A program made the translations under genes and the position numbers. The notes below the pieces were generated by a model that saw only the letters and a list, made by a program, of their open reading frames with translations, made no database searches and was not told the origin of the DNA. From Inhella inkyongensis (GTDB lineage: Bacteria > Pseudomonadota > Gammaproteobacteria > Burkholderiales > Burkholderiaceae_C): a DNA stretch of 64,000 bases. This document shows positions 39,023-46,566 of this stretch, piece by piece. The stretch's first letter is position 1, and each line of letters begins with the position of its first letter. The stretch is taken from assembly GCF_005952805.1 (NCBI RefSeq), contig NZ_CP040709.1:2356001-2420000 (forward strand). Direction: 5' to 3'.

Positions 39023-39096
39023 GGTGTGTGAACCTTGTTTCTTTTGAGGCGCGGGATTGTAGGGAGCCCGCCTGCAGCGAGTTACTGCGGCGTTTC

Positions 39097-39129
39097 GTCG
39101 ATTGGTCGCAATCGCTGTCGATTGGTCGC
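39097..39129. promoter_or_regulatory. 13-bp perfect direct repeat, period 20 bp: candidate LytTR-regulator binding site
   Basis: GTCGATTGGTCGC occurs at 39097-39109 and again at 39117-39129. A 20-bp period places both half sites on the same face of the helix, as in LytTR-family sites. It sits 44-76 bp upstream of the kinase ATG and about 30 bp before a -10-like TAGAGT (39159-39164), the position expected for autoactivation of the kinase/regulator operon. Confidence 0.5.
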
Positions 39130-39172
39130 GCGCCCGCGGATGAGCCGGTGCAACTGGCTAGAGTGCGCGGCC

Positions 39173-40309
39173 ATGTCATCCCTGCTCCCCACCCTGCGCC
39201 TGGCGCAACAGGACTTCTTCAAGCTGCGCAAGCACCGGCCCGCACCGGCCTGGGCCCTGTGGCTGCTGACCCTGATCTACAGCCTGGGCTTCGGGCTGGG
39301 CTTCATGGTGATTGCGGGTGTGCTGGGCCGGCAGTGGAACTCATTGAGTTTTTGGCAGCAGTCCGCCCTGCCCTTCATTGCGGTGGCCCTGGTGATTGGC
39401 CTGGTGGTGCACAGCGTCTTCAGCCTCATCGAGCACTTTGCACCCCAGCGCTTCATCGATTGGAGCAATGGGGAACCCACCCTGGCGGTCGGCGCCTTCT
39501 TTGGACTGAGCATCACGGCCTGCGTGGGCCTGGGGGTCATGCTGTCCAGGCTGCTGCTCGGGGGTTTGCCTGGCATGCAGCATGTCAGCTGGCAGCCCAG
39601 CCAAAGCTGGAGTGGTTTTCTGGTGCTGGCTGCCTTCATCAGCGTGATCGCCAGCCTCTGGGCCTGGCAGGAATGGCGCGAGGAGCAACTCAAGCGTCAG
39701 GCCCAGGAGGCCCAGTTGCGCCTGCTGCAGGCCCAGATCGAACCGCACTTCCTCTTCAACACCCTGGCCAATGTGCGCAGCCTGATTGACTGCGAGCCCC
39801 GGGCCGCCGGCGAACTGCTGGATGCCTTCACCGACCATCTGCGCGCAAGCCTCTTGTCGATGCGCTCCGAGCGGGTCTCGCTCGACAAAGAGTTGGAGCT
39901 GGTGGGGCATTACCTGCGCCTGATGCAACTGCGGATGTGCGAGCGCCTGCAGTTCCACATCGAAGCCGACGACGCGGCCCGCCAGGCCCTGCTGCCGCCG
40001 CTGCTGCTGCAGCCCTTGGTGGAAAACGCCATCCAGCATGGATTGGAGTGCCAGGTCGAGGGCGGTACGGTGCGTATCAAGGCCACGGTCGAGACTGGCA
40101 CCCTGCGGATTCAGATTCAAGACGACGGCCGCGGCCTGGAGGCCCCGCGCCGCAGCGACCGCAAGGGCCATGGCGTGGCGCTGAACAATATCCGGGAACG
40201 CCTCAAGAGCCGTTACGGCGAAGCAGGAACACTGCAATTGCACGCCGCCCTGCCGCGCGGGACCGAGGCCCTGATCGCCCTGCCCTATCAAACTCAATCA
40301 TCAAACTGA
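39173..40309 (+). CDS. LytS/AlgZ-type sensor histidine kinase
   Basis: 378 residues from the ATG at 39173. The open frame begins earlier but the extra part is not protein-like and covers the regulatory repeat. Four transmembrane helices lie in residues 25-180. A His_kinase domain follows, with the phosphoacceptor in QIEPHFLFNTLANVRSLID. The HATPase_c domain has QPLVENAIQHGLE and DDGRGLE. It pairs with the LytTR regulator encoded 20 bp downstream. The signal is unknown. Confidence 0.93.
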   Translation: MSSLLPTLRLAQQDFFKLRKHRPAPAWALWLLTLIYSLGFGLGFMVIAGVLGRQWNSLSFWQQSALPFIAVALVIGLVVHSVFSLIEHFAPQRFIDWSNGEPTLAVGAFFGLSITACVGLGVMLSRLLLGGLPGMQHVSWQPSQSWSGFLVLAAFISVIASLWAWQEWREEQLKRQAQEAQLRLLQAQIEPHFLFNTLANVRSLIDCEPRAAGELLDAFTDHLRASLLSMRSERVSLDKELELVGHYLRLMQLRMCERLQFHIEADDAARQALLPPLLLQPLVENAIQHGLECQVEGGTVRIKATVETGTLRIQIQDDGRGLEAPRRSDRKGHGVALNNIRERLKSRYGEAGTLQLHAALPRGTEALIALPYQTQSSN

Positions 40310-40325
40310 AGCATCAAACTGAAGC
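40300..40325 (+). repeat. tandem 13-bp duplication at the kinase-regulator junction
   Basis: ATCAAACTGAAGC occurs twice head-to-tail (40300-40312, 40313-40325). The first copy contains the kinase stop codon TGA. The duplication pushes the regulator start further from the kinase stop. It is a small slippage-type duplication. Confidence 0.7.
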
Positions 40326-40329
40326 GTCC

Positions 40330-41073
40330 ATGCCCACCGCCCTGATTGCCGACGACGAACCGCATCTGATCCGCCACCTGGAAACCCTGCTGGGCCAGGC
40401 CTGGCCCGAGCTACAAATCGTGGCCCGGGCCCGCAACGGTCTGGAAGCCGCGCAGCAGATTGCAGCCCAGCAACCTGATTTCGCCTTCCTCGACATCCAG
40501 ATGCCGGGCCTCACCGGACTGGAAGTGGCGCAGGGCATAGAAGGGGACACGCGCGTCGTGTTCGTGACCGCCTACGACGAATACGCCCTGCCCGCCTTCG
40601 AGGCCGCCGCGCTGGACTACCTGCTCAAACCCTTGCAACTGGCGCGCCTGGAGCGCACCGTGGCCCGCTTGCGCGAAGCCCTGCCGCAAGCCGAGACCGA
40701 TCAGCAGTTGCATCAGGCGCTGCAAAGCCTGGCCCCGCGTGTCGGCACCCCGCTGCGCTTTGTGCGCGCCAGCCAGGGCGAGCTCACACACCAGATCGCC
40801 GTGGCCGACATCCTCTACTTCCACGCCGACGACAAATACACCGTCGTCCAGACCGCCCAGGGCGAGCACCTGATCCGCACGCCGATTGCCGAGCTGCTGA
40901 CGCTGCTGGACCCCGAGACCTTCTGGCAGGTGCACCGGTCCACCATCGTCAACGTCAGCCACCTCAGTGGCACGCGGCGCGATGACAACTCGCGGCTCTT
41001 CGTGCGCTTTCACGGCCATGCCCGCGAGTTGCCCGTGAGTCGCGCCTATGTGGCGCGCTTCAAGGCCATGTAG
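40330..41073 (+). CDS. LytTR-type response regulator
   Basis: 247 residues from the ATG at 40330. The receiver domain (1-118) has acidic DDE at 8-10, phospho-Asp at 55 in FLDIQMPG, and the LLKPLQL lysine. The LytTR DNA-binding domain (about 140-245) has IAVADILYFHADDKYTVV and FWQVHRSTIVNVSHL. It resembles AlgR-type regulators and is the partner of the kinase just upstream. It probably binds the 13-bp direct repeat ahead of the operon. Confidence 0.94.
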   Translation: MPTALIADDEPHLIRHLETLLGQAWPELQIVARARNGLEAAQQIAAQQPDFAFLDIQMPGLTGLEVAQGIEGDTRVVFVTAYDEYALPAFEAAALDYLLKPLQLARLERTVARLREALPQAETDQQLHQALQSLAPRVGTPLRFVRASQGELTHQIAVADILYFHADDKYTVVQTAQGEHLIRTPIAELLTLLDPETFWQVHRSTIVNVSHLSGTRRDDNSRLFVRFHGHARELPVSRAYVARFKAM

Positions 41074-41467
41074 CACTGGCGGCGCGAACCGCGCCTGACC
41101 AGTGATGGGCGGTAAGCGCCAGCAGGCGCCCCTCTCCATCGCTCAAATGCGCATCGGCCTCTGCCACCGCCACACACAGCGCCAGCACCTGCGCACGCAG
41201 CGCCGGGTCCCGCACCTCGTCCAGTAGCGCCGGCAGCAGATGGCTGTCGACCGCCCCCTGCCACTGCGAGGCCTGCGGGGTCAGAAGGTCCTCGCAGAGT
41301 TCGCGCAGCACCTGCAGCAATTCGGTAGCGCTCAGGCCCAGACGTTCGGCAGCGCGCATCCGCCCCAGGGCTTCGAACTCGCTGGGACTGGCCACTCCGT
41401 CGCTGATCAAAGTGAGGGCCACGATGCGGGCCGCGGCCTGGGGACTGTTCATCGGGTAGCTGCGCAT
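41060..41467 (-). CDS. TerB-like / DjlA-N-like small protein
   Basis: 135 residues, all helical. It has two acidic TerB-type metal-binding motifs, ALTLISDGVASPSEFEAL near residues 17-34 and CVAVAEADAHLSDGEGRLL near 96-114. TerB-like domains are found in tellurite resistance and membrane-stress modules. Its job here is unknown. It follows the Bax-inhibitor gene at 3 nt, so the two are likely one operon, and its 3' end overlaps the response regulator by 14 nt. An ATG at 41452 is an alternative start. Confidence 0.7.
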   Translation of the reverse strand: MRSYPMNSPQAAARIVALTLISDGVASPSEFEALGRMRAAERLGLSATELLQVLRELCEDLLTPQASQWQGAVDSHLLPALLDEVRDPALRAQVLALCVAVAEADAHLSDGEGRLLALTAHHWSGAVRAASATWP

Positions 41468-41470
41468 GGT

Positions 41471-42172
41471 TCACTCGTTTTGGTTGGCAAAGCCCAGCAA
41501 GGCCAGCAGGCTGCTGAACAGGTTGTAGATCGAGAGATACAGGCCCACCGTGGCCATCACGTAGTTGGTCTCGCCGCCCTGCACGATTCGGCTGGTCTCG
41601 AACAAGATCAAGCCAGCAGACAACAGCGCGACCGCGCCTGCGACGGCCAGGGACAGCGCCGGGATCTCGAAGAAGACGGCCGCCAGCCCGGCCAGCAACG
41701 CCAGCACCATGCCGGCCATCAGGAAGCCGCCCAGGGCCGAGAAGTCGCGGCGGCTCACCAGGGCATAGGCGGACAGCGACAGCACGATCAAGCCCGTGGC
41801 CGCCAAGGCCAGCGCCACCGTCTGGGCCCCGCCCGGCAGGGCCAAGTGCTGCCCCAGCACCGGCCCCAGTGAATATCCCAGGAAGCCGGTGAGGGCGAAG
41901 ACCGCCGGGATGGCCGCCGCCCGATTCCGCAGTTTGTGCACCAGAAAAAACAGGCCCAAGGTGCCCACCAGGCTGAGCACCAGCCCGGGGTGTGACCAAC
42001 CAAGCAGTACGCCGGCAGCGGCTACCCCGGCCGAGAACAGCAAGGTCAGCGACAGCAGCGCATAGGTGTTGCGCAGCACCCTGTGCACGGGCGGTGCCAG
42101 CGTGGCCGGCCCAACCGAAGCGGACCGTGCGACCTGCCCCCAGGCCCTTGTGTCGTTCGAAAGATGGTTCAC
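41471..42172 (-). CDS. Bax inhibitor-1 / YccA family membrane protein
   Basis: 233 residues from GTG at 42172, chosen because AAGGGAG lies 5-6 nt upstream. A TTG further upstream would extend it by five residues. Seven hydrophobic helices follow RVLRNTYALLSLTLLFSAG. The C-terminal LFETSRIVQGGETNYVMATVGLYLSIYNLFSSLLALLG is the BI-1/YccA signature. In E. coli YccA modulates the FtsH protease; a similar membrane-quality role is plausible. Confidence 0.92.
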   Translation of the reverse strand: MNHLSNDTRAWGQVARSASVGPATLAPPVHRVLRNTYALLSLTLLFSAGVAAAGVLLGWSHPGLVLSLVGTLGLFFLVHKLRNRAAAIPAVFALTGFLGYSLGPVLGQHLALPGGAQTVALALAATGLIVLSLSAYALVSRRDFSALGGFLMAGMVLALLAGLAAVFFEIPALSLAVAGAVALLSAGLILFETSRIVQGGETNYVMATVGLYLSIYNLFSSLLALLGFANQNE

Positions 42173-42183
42173 GACAGCTCCCT

Positions 42184-42525
42184 TCAAGAATCAGACAAGA
42201 GATCGCGCCCGGCCAGGCCAGTACGCACTGCACGACGACGCCGCTCCAGCAGGCGACGCAGGCCACGCTGCAGTCGCTGCGTCGCCTGCGCCAAGGCCAC
42301 ACCCCATTCGCTGTGCCGCGCGTGCGCGCACACATGCTGGCCCGTCCGAGTCTGGAGCTGCAGCAGACACTCCTTGTCGGTGCCCCCGCGTGGACCATTC
42401 AAATCCGCCAGCCGCAGTTCGATGCGCGCCACGCTCTCACCCAGACGCCAGAACTGCTGCGCAAGACGCGCCCGCAGACGTTGGCCATTCACCGGGAAGC
42501 CCCGGGCAATCACCTGAATTTCCAT
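42184..42525 (-). CDS. HPF/RaiA-like ribosome-associated protein
   Basis: 113 residues from the ATG at 42525, with GAGG 5 nt upstream (the frame is open well beyond it). The fold is the beta-alpha-beta-beta-beta-alpha of ribosome hibernation factors: EIQVIARGFPVNGQRLRARL, VARIELRLADLNGPRGG and QHVCAHARHSEWGVALAQATQRLQRGLRRLLERRR. It is more divergent than true HPF. It is divergent from nhaR, an association common in Burkholderiales, and probably forms an operon with the Bax-inhibitor and TerB-like genes. Confidence 0.8.
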   Translation of the reverse strand: MEIQVIARGFPVNGQRLRARLAQQFWRLGESVARIELRLADLNGPRGGTDKECLLQLQTRTGQHVCAHARHSEWGVALAQATQRLQRGLRRLLERRRRAVRTGLAGRDLLSDS

Positions 42526-42598
42526 GTCGTCCTCTTGTCCCCATTCCGTACGGGGTGAGGCCATGGTGCCGCCGCCATCAATTCGAATAAAGCAGAGA

Positions 42599-42615
42599 AT
42601 CACGAATCGTTTGAT
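42599..42615. promoter_or_regulatory. candidate LysR-type operator between hpf-like gene and nhaR
   Basis: ATCA-N9-TGAT is a 17-bp inverted repeat in an AT-rich patch 10 bp before the nhaR ATG and 74 bp before the divergent hpf-like gene. This is a typical place for a LysR regulator site, although the half-site spacing is 2 nt wider than the classical T-N11-A box. Confidence 0.3.
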
Positions 42616-42624
42616 CGATAAAAC

Positions 42625-43515
42625 ATGAACTACAACCACCTGCACTACTTCTGGGTCGTGGCCACCGAGGGCAGCATGTCGCGCGCCGCCGAGCGCCTGG
42701 GCGTGGCGGTGCAGACCATCAGCAGCCAAGTGCGTGCCCTGGAGCGCAGCCTGGGCGCAGCCTTGTTCCGGCCCGAAGGACGGGGGCTGGCGCTGACGCC
42801 CGCCGGTCAGGCCGCCTGGCGGCAGGCGGATGAGATGTTTCGTCTGGGAGAGCGCCTGCCCGAGCTGGTACGCGAAGCCGATGGCGAGCCCATCCTGCGC
42901 CTGGCCGTCGGGCTGGTGGACGGCCTCCCCAAGCTTTTGGTACATGCCCTGCTCACCCCCATCTTGAATGAGCCGCGCTTGCGCCTGCAGTGCTTGGAGG
43001 ATCGGCCCGAAGCGCTGCTCGCGGCCCTGGCCTTGCATCGCCTCGATCTGGTGCTGACCGATCGTCTGCCCGGCCCGAACCCCAACCTGAAGGTGTACGC
43101 GCACCGATTGGGCAGTTCGGGTTTGAGCTGGTGGGGCACGCCAAATTGGGCCGAGCGCGCGCGTGACCGTTTCCCGCACAGCCTTGGAGAGCTGCCTGTC
43201 CTGCTACCCAGCCCGCACGCGGCCGTGCGCATGCAAGTGGATCGCTGGTTTGCGAGCCACGGCCTGCGCCCGCAGGTGGTGGGGGAGTTCCAGGACAGCG
43301 CGCTGCTCAAGACTTTTGGCGCGAGCGGACTGGGCCTGTTCCCGGCCGTGGACCGGGTGCAGGACGACTTGCGCCAACGCTATGGCGTCGAGCGCATCGG
43401 CGCGCTGGATGACGTGCAGGAGGAGTTCTTTGCGCTCAGCACCGAGCGCGTGGTGCACCACCCCTTGGTGAAGCGACTGATGCAACCAGCAACAGGTCCG
43501 GAAACAGCAGCTTGA
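42625..43515 (+). CDS. nhaR: LysR family regulator, NhaR type
   Basis: 296 residues. The N-terminal winged helix is MNYNHLHYFWVVATEGSMSRAAERLGVAVQTISSQVRALERSLGAALFRPEGRGLALT. A LysR substrate domain follows, with the NhaR-like features LAVGLVDGLPKLL and FQDSALLKTFGASGLGLFPAVDRV. NhaR regulators respond to sodium/alkaline conditions in E. coli. No nhaA antiporter is adjacent, so the regulated genes may be the divergent hpf-like/Bax-inhibitor operon. Confidence 0.93.
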   Translation: MNYNHLHYFWVVATEGSMSRAAERLGVAVQTISSQVRALERSLGAALFRPEGRGLALTPAGQAAWRQADEMFRLGERLPELVREADGEPILRLAVGLVDGLPKLLVHALLTPILNEPRLRLQCLEDRPEALLAALALHRLDLVLTDRLPGPNPNLKVYAHRLGSSGLSWWGTPNWAERARDRFPHSLGELPVLLPSPHAAVRMQVDRWFASHGLRPQVVGEFQDSALLKTFGASGLGLFPAVDRVQDDLRQRYGVERIGALDDVQEEFFALSTERVVHHPLVKRLMQPATGPETAA

Positions 43516-43534
43516 GCGCCAGCAGACGCCCACA

Positions 43535-44971
43535 ATGGGGCGCATGAATGCCCTCCGGCCCCTGGACCCCACAGCCTGCTACAGCGCCCTGACCGCACGC
43601 GACCCGCGCTTCGACGGGCATTGGTTCGTCGGCGTCAGCTCCACCGGCGTCTACTGCCGTCCGGTCTGCCGCGTGCGCACGCCCAAGGCCGCGAACTGCA
43701 GCTTCTACGAGCACGCCGCAGCCGCCGAAGCAGCGGGCTACCGCCCCTGCCGCAAATGCCGGCCTGAGTTGGCGCCGCGCGCCTTCTCCACCCTGGTGGC
43801 CAGCCAGCAATTGGCCGAGGCCGCCCGCGAGCGCCTGGATGGCGGCCTGGATCTGCCGATGACGGCCGTGGCCGAACAGCTCGGCGTCACCGACCGTCAC
43901 TTGCGTCGCATCTTCCAGTCGCACTGGGGAGTGAGCCCGCTGCAGTACCAGCAGACCCAACGCCTGTTGCTGGCCAAGGCCCTGCTCACGGACACCGGAT
44001 TGCCCGTCGGTGAAGTGGCCGCCCGCGCCGGCTTTGGAAGCACCCGCGCCTTTCAGGCCGCTTTCACACAGCACTACCGGCTCAGCCCGCTGGCCCTGCG
44101 CAACGGCCGGCGCGCCGGCTCCGGCGCTGCACGCCTGGAGCTGGGCTACCGCCCCCCCTACGCCGTGGCCGAGTTGCTGCGCTTCCTGGCGCGACGCGCC
44201 GTCCCTGGCGTTGAATCTGTCGACGAAGCGCAGGGCCGGATCGAGCGGGCCTGGCCCCTGCCCGACGGTCGCTGGGGCAGCCTGGTGCTGCAGTTCTGCA
44301 ACCGGGATCGTGTCGAGCTGACGCTCTCGCCCCTGTTGTGGACGGCGCCGGCAGCCGTTCGAGCCGGCGTGCGGGCCTGGTTGGACCTGGACGCCGACCC
44401 CACGGCCATCCAAGAGCGGCTGCAGGCCGCAGGCATCGAGGCCGTACCGGGCCTGCGCCTACCCGGCTGCCCGGATCGCTTCGAGCTGGGCCTCCGCGCC
44501 ATCCTCGGCCAACAGGTGACGGTGGCGGCTGCGCGCACCTTGGCCACGCGCTTGGTGGAGCGCTTCGGCGCGCCCTTGCCTGCGGGCGAAGCCCTGGGCC
44601 CGCAGATCACGGCGCGCCTGCCTAGCGCAGCCGAGCTGGCCGTGGTGCCCGCCGAAGCCCTGGCCGCCCTGGGGCTGCCGCTCAAGCGCGCACAGGCCCT
44701 GGTGGGGCTGGCGCAGGCCTGGCCGAACCTCGCGTTTGCACAGCGCCGTGGCGATCCCCTGGCCGCGGAGCAGGAACTCACCCAGCTGGCCGGCATCGGC
44801 CCCTGGACGGCCGCCTATTTACTGATGCGCGGCTGGCCCTGGCCCGATCGCTTCCTGCCCGGCGATGTGGTGCTGAAGAACGCCCTGAAGAACCAGCCCG
44901 CGCTCGCACCCGAGCTCAGCGCCCCCTTTCGCAGCTATGCCGTGCTGCAAATTTGGAATGCCACCCCATGA
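43535..44971 (+). CDS. alkA: Ada/AlkA fusion: methyl-phosphotriester sensor, AraC HTH and DNA-3-methyladenine glycosylase
   Basis: 478 residues. The Ada zinc domain (about 12-80) has Cys41, Cys45, Cys72 and Cys75; Cys41 is the expected methyl acceptor. An AraC-type HTH follows at about 85-185 (LPVGEVAARAGFGSTRAFQAAF). The AlkA N-domain is at about 200-310 and the HhH-GPD glycosylase at about 315-475, with LRAILGQQVTVAAARTLATRLVERFG, LAGIGPWTAAYLLMRG and the catalytic Asp in FLPGDVVLKN. It senses methylated DNA and excises alkylated bases. It overlaps ogt as ATGA, so both repair genes are one operon. The ATG at 43544 is an alternative start. Confidence 0.95.
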   Translation: MGRMNALRPLDPTACYSALTARDPRFDGHWFVGVSSTGVYCRPVCRVRTPKAANCSFYEHAAAAEAAGYRPCRKCRPELAPRAFSTLVASQQLAEAARERLDGGLDLPMTAVAEQLGVTDRHLRRIFQSHWGVSPLQYQQTQRLLLAKALLTDTGLPVGEVAARAGFGSTRAFQAAFTQHYRLSPLALRNGRRAGSGAARLELGYRPPYAVAELLRFLARRAVPGVESVDEAQGRIERAWPLPDGRWGSLVLQFCNRDRVELTLSPLLWTAPAAVRAGVRAWLDLDADPTAIQERLQAAGIEAVPGLRLPGCPDRFELGLRAILGQQVTVAAARTLATRLVERFGAPLPAGEALGPQITARLPSAAELAVVPAEALAALGLPLKRAQALVGLAQAWPNLAFAQRRGDPLAAEQELTQLAGIGPWTAAYLLMRGWPWPDRFLPGDVVLKNALKNQPALAPELSAPFRSYAVLQIWNATP

Positions 44972-45543
44972 ACCGCAGCGCACGTACGGGCCAATTCTCT
45001 GGCCAATTCGTTGGCCAATGCCGCATTGACACCCCCTTTGGCCCGACCTTGATGCGCCGCACCGCGGCCGGTCTGGCCGGCCTGTGGCATGACGAGCAGG
45101 CCCACCACCCGGGCTGGCAGACCCTGCCGGACGAACCCGATCACCCCTGGTTCCGCCATACCCAAGCCTTGCTCAATCATTGGGCCGGCTTGAACGCTGA
45201 CCCGGCTCTGCCACCCCTGGACCCGCAAGGCACCCCGTTTCAGCAGCGGGTCTGGGCCTTGCTGCTGCAAATTCCGCGCGGCCGTTGGACCAGCTATGGC
45301 GAGTTGGCGCGGCGCCTGGGGGATCCCAAAAAAAGCCGGGCCGTGGGGGCGGCGGTGGGACGCAATCCGATCGGTGTGCTGATCCCCTGTCACCGCGTCC
45401 TGGGCCATGACTGCAGCCTGACTGGCTATGCCGGTGGCCTCCCGATGAAACGCCAACTACTCGACTGGGAGGGCGTGGCCTATCGCGAGAACTCAATGGG
45501 CAGCGACGCCCGCCAACTCAGCCTCTTGGGGACCCCCGCATGA
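44968..45543 (+). CDS. ogt: methylated-DNA-[protein]-cysteine S-methyltransferase
   Basis: 191 residues from the ATG at 44968, overlapping the alkA stop. The active-site Cys is in LIPCHRVLG. The helix-turn-helix segment [44 protein letters not shown] and the later LTGYAGGLPMKRQLLDWE are standard for O6-methylguanine methyltransferases. The N-terminus holds a threefold 12-bp DNA repeat encoding GQFS-GQFV-GQCR. It overlaps the EamA gene as ATGA. Confidence 0.96.
   Translation: MNRSARTGQFSGQFVGQCRIDTPFGPTLMRRTAAGLAGLWHDEQAHHPGWQTLPDEPDHPWFRHTQALLNHWAGLNADPALPPLDPQGTPFQQRVWALLLQIPRGRWTSYGELARRLGDPKKSRAVGAAVGRNPIGVLIPCHRVLGHDCSLTGYAGGLPMKRQLLDWEGVAYRENSMGSDARQLSLLGTPA
44989..45024 (+). repeat. 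three 12-bp imperfect tandem repeats inside ogt
   Basis: Units GGCCAATTCTCT, GGCCAATTCGTT and GGCCAATGCCGC run head-to-tail and encode GQFS, GQFV and GQCR near the N-terminus. The unit length is a multiple of three, so gain or loss of units keeps the frame. Confidence 0.7.
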
Positions 45544-46412
45544 AGGCGCGCGACCTCCTCGACCTGATGCTGCTGGGTGCCATCTGGGGCGCGTCCTTTC
45601 TCTTCATGCGCCTCTCCAGCCCCGAGTTCGGGCCGTTGACCCTGGCTTTCCTGCGCGTGGCGGGTGCGGCCTTGCTCTTGCTGCCCATCCTGGCCTGGCG
45701 CCATGGCTTGCAAAGCTGGCGCGGCAAGGGCTCGGCCCTGCTGGCGGCCGGCTTCCTGAACTCCGCCCTGCCCTTTGCCCTTTATGCCTATGCGGCTTTG
45801 CATCTGCCCACTGCGCTGTCCAGCATCCTGAACGCCACCGTGCCCATGTGGGGGGCAGTGGTGGCCTGGGTTTGGTTGGGGCAGCGGCCCGGCCCCTGGC
45901 GCGTCCTGGGCCTGGCGTTGGGCTTTGCCGGGGTGAGCTGGCTGGTGCTGGCGAAATCCGGCGCCAGCCTGGAGGGCGAGACCCGGACCCTGGCCGTGCT
46001 GGCCTGCGCACTGGCCACGCTCAATTACGCCATCGGCGCGGTGGCCACCAAGCGCTGGCTGGGCGATGTCCCCCCGGTGGCGGTGGCCGCCGGCAGCCAG
46101 TTGGGTGCCAGCCTGTGTCTGCTGCCCTTCGGCCTGTGGGCCTGGCCCAGTGCGACGCCCAGCCCCAGCGCCTGGCTCAGCTTGCTGGCCCTGTCGCTGC
46201 TGTGCACCGGAGTGGCCTATCTGTTCTATTTCCGGCTCATGCATCGCATCGGCCCCACCCAGGCCGTCACGGTGACCTTTTTGATTCCGGTCTTTGCGGT
46301 GATCTGGGGCGCCGTCTTCTTGCACGAGGCGCTGACGCTGTCGATGCTGGGCGGCGGTCTGCTCGTGCTGGCTGGCACGGCGCTGGCGCTGGGCTTATGG
46401 CCCAGACGCTAA
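45540..46412 (+). CDS. EamA/DMT family transporter
   Basis: 290 residues with ten hydrophobic helices in two EamA repeats (about 5-135 and 145-285). It begins DLLDLMLLGAIWGASFLFMRL and contains PFALYAYAALHLPTALSSILNATVPMWGAVVAWVWLGQRPG. These are drug/metabolite exporters of unknown substrate. The ATG overlaps the ogt stop, so it is the third gene of the alkA-ogt operon. Its link to alkylation repair is unknown. Confidence 0.92.
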   Translation: MKARDLLDLMLLGAIWGASFLFMRLSSPEFGPLTLAFLRVAGAALLLLPILAWRHGLQSWRGKGSALLAAGFLNSALPFALYAYAALHLPTALSSILNATVPMWGAVVAWVWLGQRPGPWRVLGLALGFAGVSWLVLAKSGASLEGETRTLAVLACALATLNYAIGAVATKRWLGDVPPVAVAAGSQLGASLCLLPFGLWAWPSATPSPSAWLSLLALSLLCTGVAYLFYFRLMHRIGPTQAVTVTFLIPVFAVIWGAVFLHEALTLSMLGGGLLVLAGTALALGLWPRR

Positions 46413-46416
46413 GAAC

Positions 46417-46493
46417 TGGCCCGACGGGAGGGACTCGAACCCCCGACCTGCTGCTTAGAAGGCAGCTGCTCTATCCAGTTGAGCTACCGTCGG
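46417..46493 (-). tRNA. tRNA-Arg (anticodon TCT)
   Basis: A full cloverleaf reads on the minus strand. The acceptor stem is CCGACGG / CCGTCGG with discriminator G and an encoded CCA. The D arm is GCTC / GAGC. The anticodon stem is GCTGC / GCAGC with loop CTTCTAA, giving anticodon TCT. The T arm contains TTCGAGT. The length is 77 nt including CCA. Confidence 0.97.
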
Positions 46494-46504
46494 TCTTCCA
46501 TGAA

Positions 46505-46528
46505 GAAGGGGCTCCGTAGAGCCCCTTC
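46505..46528 (-). terminator. hairpin terminator between the OPT transporter and tRNA-Arg
   Basis: A perfect 10-bp stem, GAAGGGGCTC and GAGCCCCTTC, with loop TACG (minus strand), is followed by TTCAT. It lies about 40 bp after the transporter stop. The T-tract is weak. Confidence 0.6.
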
Positions 46529-46566
46529 GCATTGTGCCTTGCTCGATTCCTCGATCAGGCCAAAGA

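Noticed and set aside
37637..39031. A 464-residue open frame antisense to the phosphomannomutase gene
   Set aside because: Low-complexity His/Leu/Val-rich translation, no start signals and exact coverage of a conserved enzyme. It is a shadow frame. The same reasoning removed long antisense frames over glyA, addA, rho, glmM, edd and the DUF748 gene.
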